The notes below the pieces were generated by a model. It was not told where the DNA came from. It ran no database searches and worked only from the letters and a program-made list of their open reading frames with translations. A stretch of 32,823 bases of DNA from Effusibacillus lacus. GTDB taxonomy: Bacteria > Bacillota > Bacilli > Tumebacillales > Effusibacillaceae. Where the stretch lies: the NCBI RefSeq assembly GCF_002335525.1, contig NZ_BDUF01000043.1, forward strand, positions 1 through 32,823, in the 5' to 3' direction. Both the position numbers and the translations under genes were made by a program. Below are positions 30,697 to 32,823 of the stretch, one piece after another (the stretch's first letter is position 1; every line of letters begins with the position of its first letter).

Positions 30697-31863
30697 TTAC
30701 GGGAATGTGAACCCCAGCCACAAACCGCCTGCCAGCAAGGCTCCCAAAACTATGGCAGCCAACGGTTGGTGGTACCGAAAACCCCGTTTCGGCAGTCCGA
30801 TGGCGGCAGAGGCCAGAAATCCCCCAATGAGGCCACCGATATGACCGGAATTGCTGATCTGTGGAATGATAAATCCGAGCAGCAGATTGATAAACAACGT
30901 GGTCCAAACGGCGCTTCCCATCGTGCGCCGAAAGAGATCCCTGTATTGGGTTCCGAAGTACAAGAGGGAGCCGAGAATTCCAAAGATGGCTCCGGAAGCG
31001 CCCACCGCCGGATAAGGCGACAGGGCAAAACTGGCAATATTGCCGGATAAGCCGGAGACTAGAAATATCAGCAAAAACCGGTTGCTGCCATATATCCATT
31101 CCGAATCCCGCAAGGAATATAGAGCAAAAGAATTCACCAGCAGGTGCAGCATATTCAAATGGAGAAACATGGGAGAGACAAGGCGCCAGTATTCGCCCTC
31201 CAGGATCCGACTATTCTCTTTCGCTCCGAATCGGATCAAGGTGTCATAAAATTGTTCTTCACCCGAGACGGACATCCAGAAAAACGTGCCGACAATGATT
31301 GCAAGCATTGAAAAAACCGCTTTGGATGAGTTTTGGACGTAGATGTTTTGCCATTCGGCCTGCCGCTGTTTCATTGTTTGCAGAATGTCCTGCTGCATTT
31401 CCTGCAGGAGGATCGGATCTTCCGAAATATTCGCCGCCTCAAGGACAGCCTTTCTGGACAAAACGCCCCGGCTGAACCATGGGAGATTGGTGGACATTAC
31501 TTTTTTGTCCAATCCAACCCATGCGGAATAGACAGAAATGTCCGGTCCCCATTCATGACGTTCAAGCTTTCGCAGGGATGCCAACTGTTGCGGATTGGGG
31601 GTGGCCGGATAGGTGATCAGTTGCACCACGGTAATGCCTCTATAAGGGTGATCACGAAGAATTTCCCGTGCTTCTTCAAAGGAAGTATCCAACAGATCCT
31701 GAAGTGAGGCCACCTCGGGTCCACGAACCACCCGAATCAGTACGCCCCGGCTTCCACTCGATTTGAACAGGGACAGTTCCGGGAACAGGACTCCTGGCGG
31801 GAACCAGGTATACCCTTTTTGCCTTACGAGTATTCGTGCAAGTGCCAGCTCAAACGCATTCAT
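30697..31863 (-). CDS. Rhomboid-family intramembrane serine protease
   Basis: The 388-residue protein has a soluble N-terminal domain of about 180 residues and a six-to-seven-helix rhomboid core. Catalytic residues are visible: S290 in GASGAIFG and H341 in NSGHIGG. N244, which with H240 forms the oxyanion region, lies in HLNMLHLLVNSF. E-Y-W-R precedes the first core helix. The N-terminal domain resembles that of other Bacillales rhomboids. ATG 31861-31863 is used; a GTG eight codons earlier lacks a better site. It would cleave single-span membrane proteins. It is expressed alone, convergent with the kinase gene. Confidence 0.9.
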   Translation of the reverse strand: MNAFELALARILVRQKGYTWFPPGVLFPELSLFKSSGSRGVLIRVVRGPEVASLQDLLDTSFEEAREILRDHPYRGITVVQLITYPATPNPQQLASLRKLERHEWGPDISVYSAWVGLDKKVMSTNLPWFSRGVLSRKAVLEAANISEDPILLQEMQQDILQTMKQRQAEWQNIYVQNSSKAVFSMLAIIVGTFFWMSVSGEEQFYDTLIRFGAKENSRILEGEYWRLVSPMFLHLNMLHLLVNSFALYSLRDSEWIYGSNRFLLIFLVSGLSGNIASFALSPYPAVGASGAIFGILGSLLYFGTQYRDLFRRTMGSAVWTTLFINLLLGFIIPQISNSGHIGGLIGGFLASAAIGLPKRGFRYHQPLAAIVLGALLAGGLWLGFTFP

Positions 31864-31887
31864 CGATTCCCCACCTCGCTCACCCAC

Positions 31888-32000
31888 AGTTTCTCCTATT
31901 CAACAGGTTTCCGCAAGTCTGCAAGCTAAAGAAATGCGATGACTGTCACCATTCTTACAGGGTGTCCAGTGTGGAAAACAAATTGAGTTACGGCTAAGGG
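31888..32000. other. Intergenic stretch upstream of the NifU-like gene
   Basis: This is the first part of a 310-base gap between the divergent rhomboid and NifU-like genes. No gene, RNA or repeat was recognised here. The promoter listed next lies at its right end. Confidence 0.4.
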
Positions 32001-32028
32001 TTGCATGCAAAAAGCTGTTTGGTATACT
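32001..32028 (+). promoter_or_regulatory. Promoter of the NifU-like gene
   Basis: TTGCAT (32001-32006) and TATACT (32023-32028) are spaced by 16 bases. The long leader of about 140 bases before the ATG has no riboswitch that I recognise. Confidence 0.55.
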
Positions 32029-32175
32029 AGATGTAAGTATCATCACATCTTGTTTGGAACCTCTTGCATATAATAACTATTGCAAGAAGTTTGAAACAGC
32101 TTAACGAATGGGTTGCTACCGGTTGGTGATACTACCAACATGCAAACAGTTCACTATCTAAATGGAGGGTTTAAT

Positions 32176-32409
32176 ATGGAAGATCTGCGTGAACGCGTTC
32201 AGAACGCACTTGATAAAATCCGCCCCGGTTTGATGGCTGACGGCGGGGATGCCGAGTTGATTGATGTCGATGCAGAGGCAGGCATTGCCACCATTCGGAT
32301 GGTCGGCGCTTGCGGCGGCTGTCCGATGTCTACCATGACGCTCAAAATGGGTATTGAGCGTACCATTCGTGCGGCAGTACCGGAAATTAAAGAAGTAGTG
32401 GCAGTATAA
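32176..32409 (+). CDS. NifU C-terminal-domain Fe-S scaffold protein
   Basis: The 77-residue protein consists only of the NifU-like (Nfu) domain. The hallmark GACGGCPMS provides C46 and C49, which bind a [4Fe-4S] cluster between two subunits, preceded by RPGLMADGGDAELIDVD. It delivers clusters to apo-proteins. GGAGGG lies six bases before ATG. The thioredoxin gene follows 24 bases later and is probably co-transcribed. The name nfuA/yutI would be by analogy. Confidence 0.92.
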   Translation: MEDLRERVQNALDKIRPGLMADGGDAELIDVDAEAGIATIRMVGACGGCPMSTMTLKMGIERTIRAAVPEIKEVVAV

Positions 32410-32433
32410 CCATCGCACCCGGGAGGTCCTTAC

Positions 32434-32757
32434 ATGGCTGACAATGTAGTAAAGGTGACAGACCAAACTTTTGAACAAACCATTCAATCAGACAAGCCGG
32501 TTTTGGTGGACTTCTGGGCGGAATGGTGCGGTCCCTGCAAGATGATGGCTCCCGTTCTGGATGAGCTGGCAGCTGATTATCAAGGGAAACTTACGGTTGC
32601 CAAGCTGAATGTAGACGAGAACCCGGCTGCTTCCCAGAAGTTTGGCATAATGTCCATCCCGACACTGCTTTTGTTCAAAAACGGTCAAGTCGTGAAAACC
32701 TTTGTCGGGTATATGTCCAAGAAGGATCTGGCCGACAAATTGGCAGACTCCATCTAA
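32434..32757 (+). CDS. trxA: Thioredoxin
   Basis: The 107-residue thioredoxin has the active site W31-C32-G-P-C35, the cis-proline loop [12 protein letters not shown] and standard length. It reduces disulfides and could serve as reductant for the selenocysteine peroxiredoxin at 19683, though nothing in the sequence links them directly. GGGAGG lies seven bases before ATG. It shares the operon with the NifU-like gene and is followed by a strong terminator. Confidence 0.93.
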   Translation: MADNVVKVTDQTFEQTIQSDKPVLVDFWAEWCGPCKMMAPVLDELAADYQGKLTVAKLNVDENPAASQKFGIMSIPTLLLFKNGQVVKTFVGYMSKKDLADKLADSI

Positions 32758-32770
32758 TTTTTTACCGCAT

Positions 32771-32801
32771 GAGCCGTGCCGGGGCACGGCTCTGATTTTT
32801 T
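32771..32801 (+). terminator. Terminator of the NifU-thioredoxin operon
   Basis: GAGCCGTGCC pairs perfectly with GGCACGGCTC around GG, and TGATTTTTT follows. A further ribosome-binding-like GGAGGG near 32806 suggests another gene starting at the window edge. Confidence 0.85.
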
Positions 32802-32823
32802 GCTGGAGGGATTTTCTTGCTGA

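Noticed and set aside
1-32823. CRISPR array or insertion sequence
   Set aside because: No regularly spaced repeats, cas genes or transposase with terminal inverted repeats were seen.

Overview
The window looks like a chromosomal segment of a Gram-positive, spore-former-type Firmicute. AsnO-like asparagine synthetase, a B. subtilis-type DctB/DctS/DctR/DctP C4-dicarboxylate module, lipoprotein signal peptides, AGGAGG ribosome binding sites and U-tailed hairpin terminators all point to Bacillales. It also makes selenocysteine, which is uncommon in that order. An Alicyclobacillaceae-like host is my guess from this mix, not a demonstrated fact.

Layout. (1) Positions 1-5813 look like part of an integrated element: a PD-(D/E)XK-like protein, a primase-type replication protein, a small unknown protein and a tyrosine recombinase, abutting the 3' end of selC. 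(2) 5814-5910 is selC, the selenocysteine tRNA with a UCA anticodon, on the minus strand. (3) 6265-8486 holds a PhnD-like lipoprotein and PhnE-like permease with no ATPase gene, and a DUF2203 protein. (4) 8560-13615 is housekeeping: asparagine synthetase, a small unknown, an esterase, an RluA-type pseudouridine synthase and a two-HTH/ParB-like protein. (5) 13670-16564 is a minus-strand operon with two tandem ArsB/NhaD-type permeases. (6) 16636-17763 has a Fur-box gene of unknown function followed by rpsD.

(7) The most interesting part is 17793-20973. A Fur-like box lies between an unknown gene and a two-gene encapsulin operon, consisting of a small ferritin-like cargo ending in a classic targeting peptide and the encapsulin shell. 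Directly downstream are two genes interrupted by in-frame UGA codons. One is a peroxiredoxin whose peroxidatic cysteine is UGA. The other is a GrdB-family protein whose UGA forms a UxxC motif and is followed by a perfect hairpin with a GGUC loop. With selC in the same window these read as selenoproteins. selA, selB and selD are not visible here.

(8) 21006-25868 is the C4-dicarboxylate sensing and uptake module with a cre site. (9) 26069-32801 carries an MBL-fold hydrolase under a FadR-like operator, an MFS transporter, an M24 peptidase, a PAS histidine kinase, a rhomboid protease, a NifU-type Fe-S scaffold and thioredoxin.

A plausible working theme, as inference: iron-responsive expression of an encapsulin iron/oxidative-stress compartment, placed next to selenium-dependent redox enzymes.
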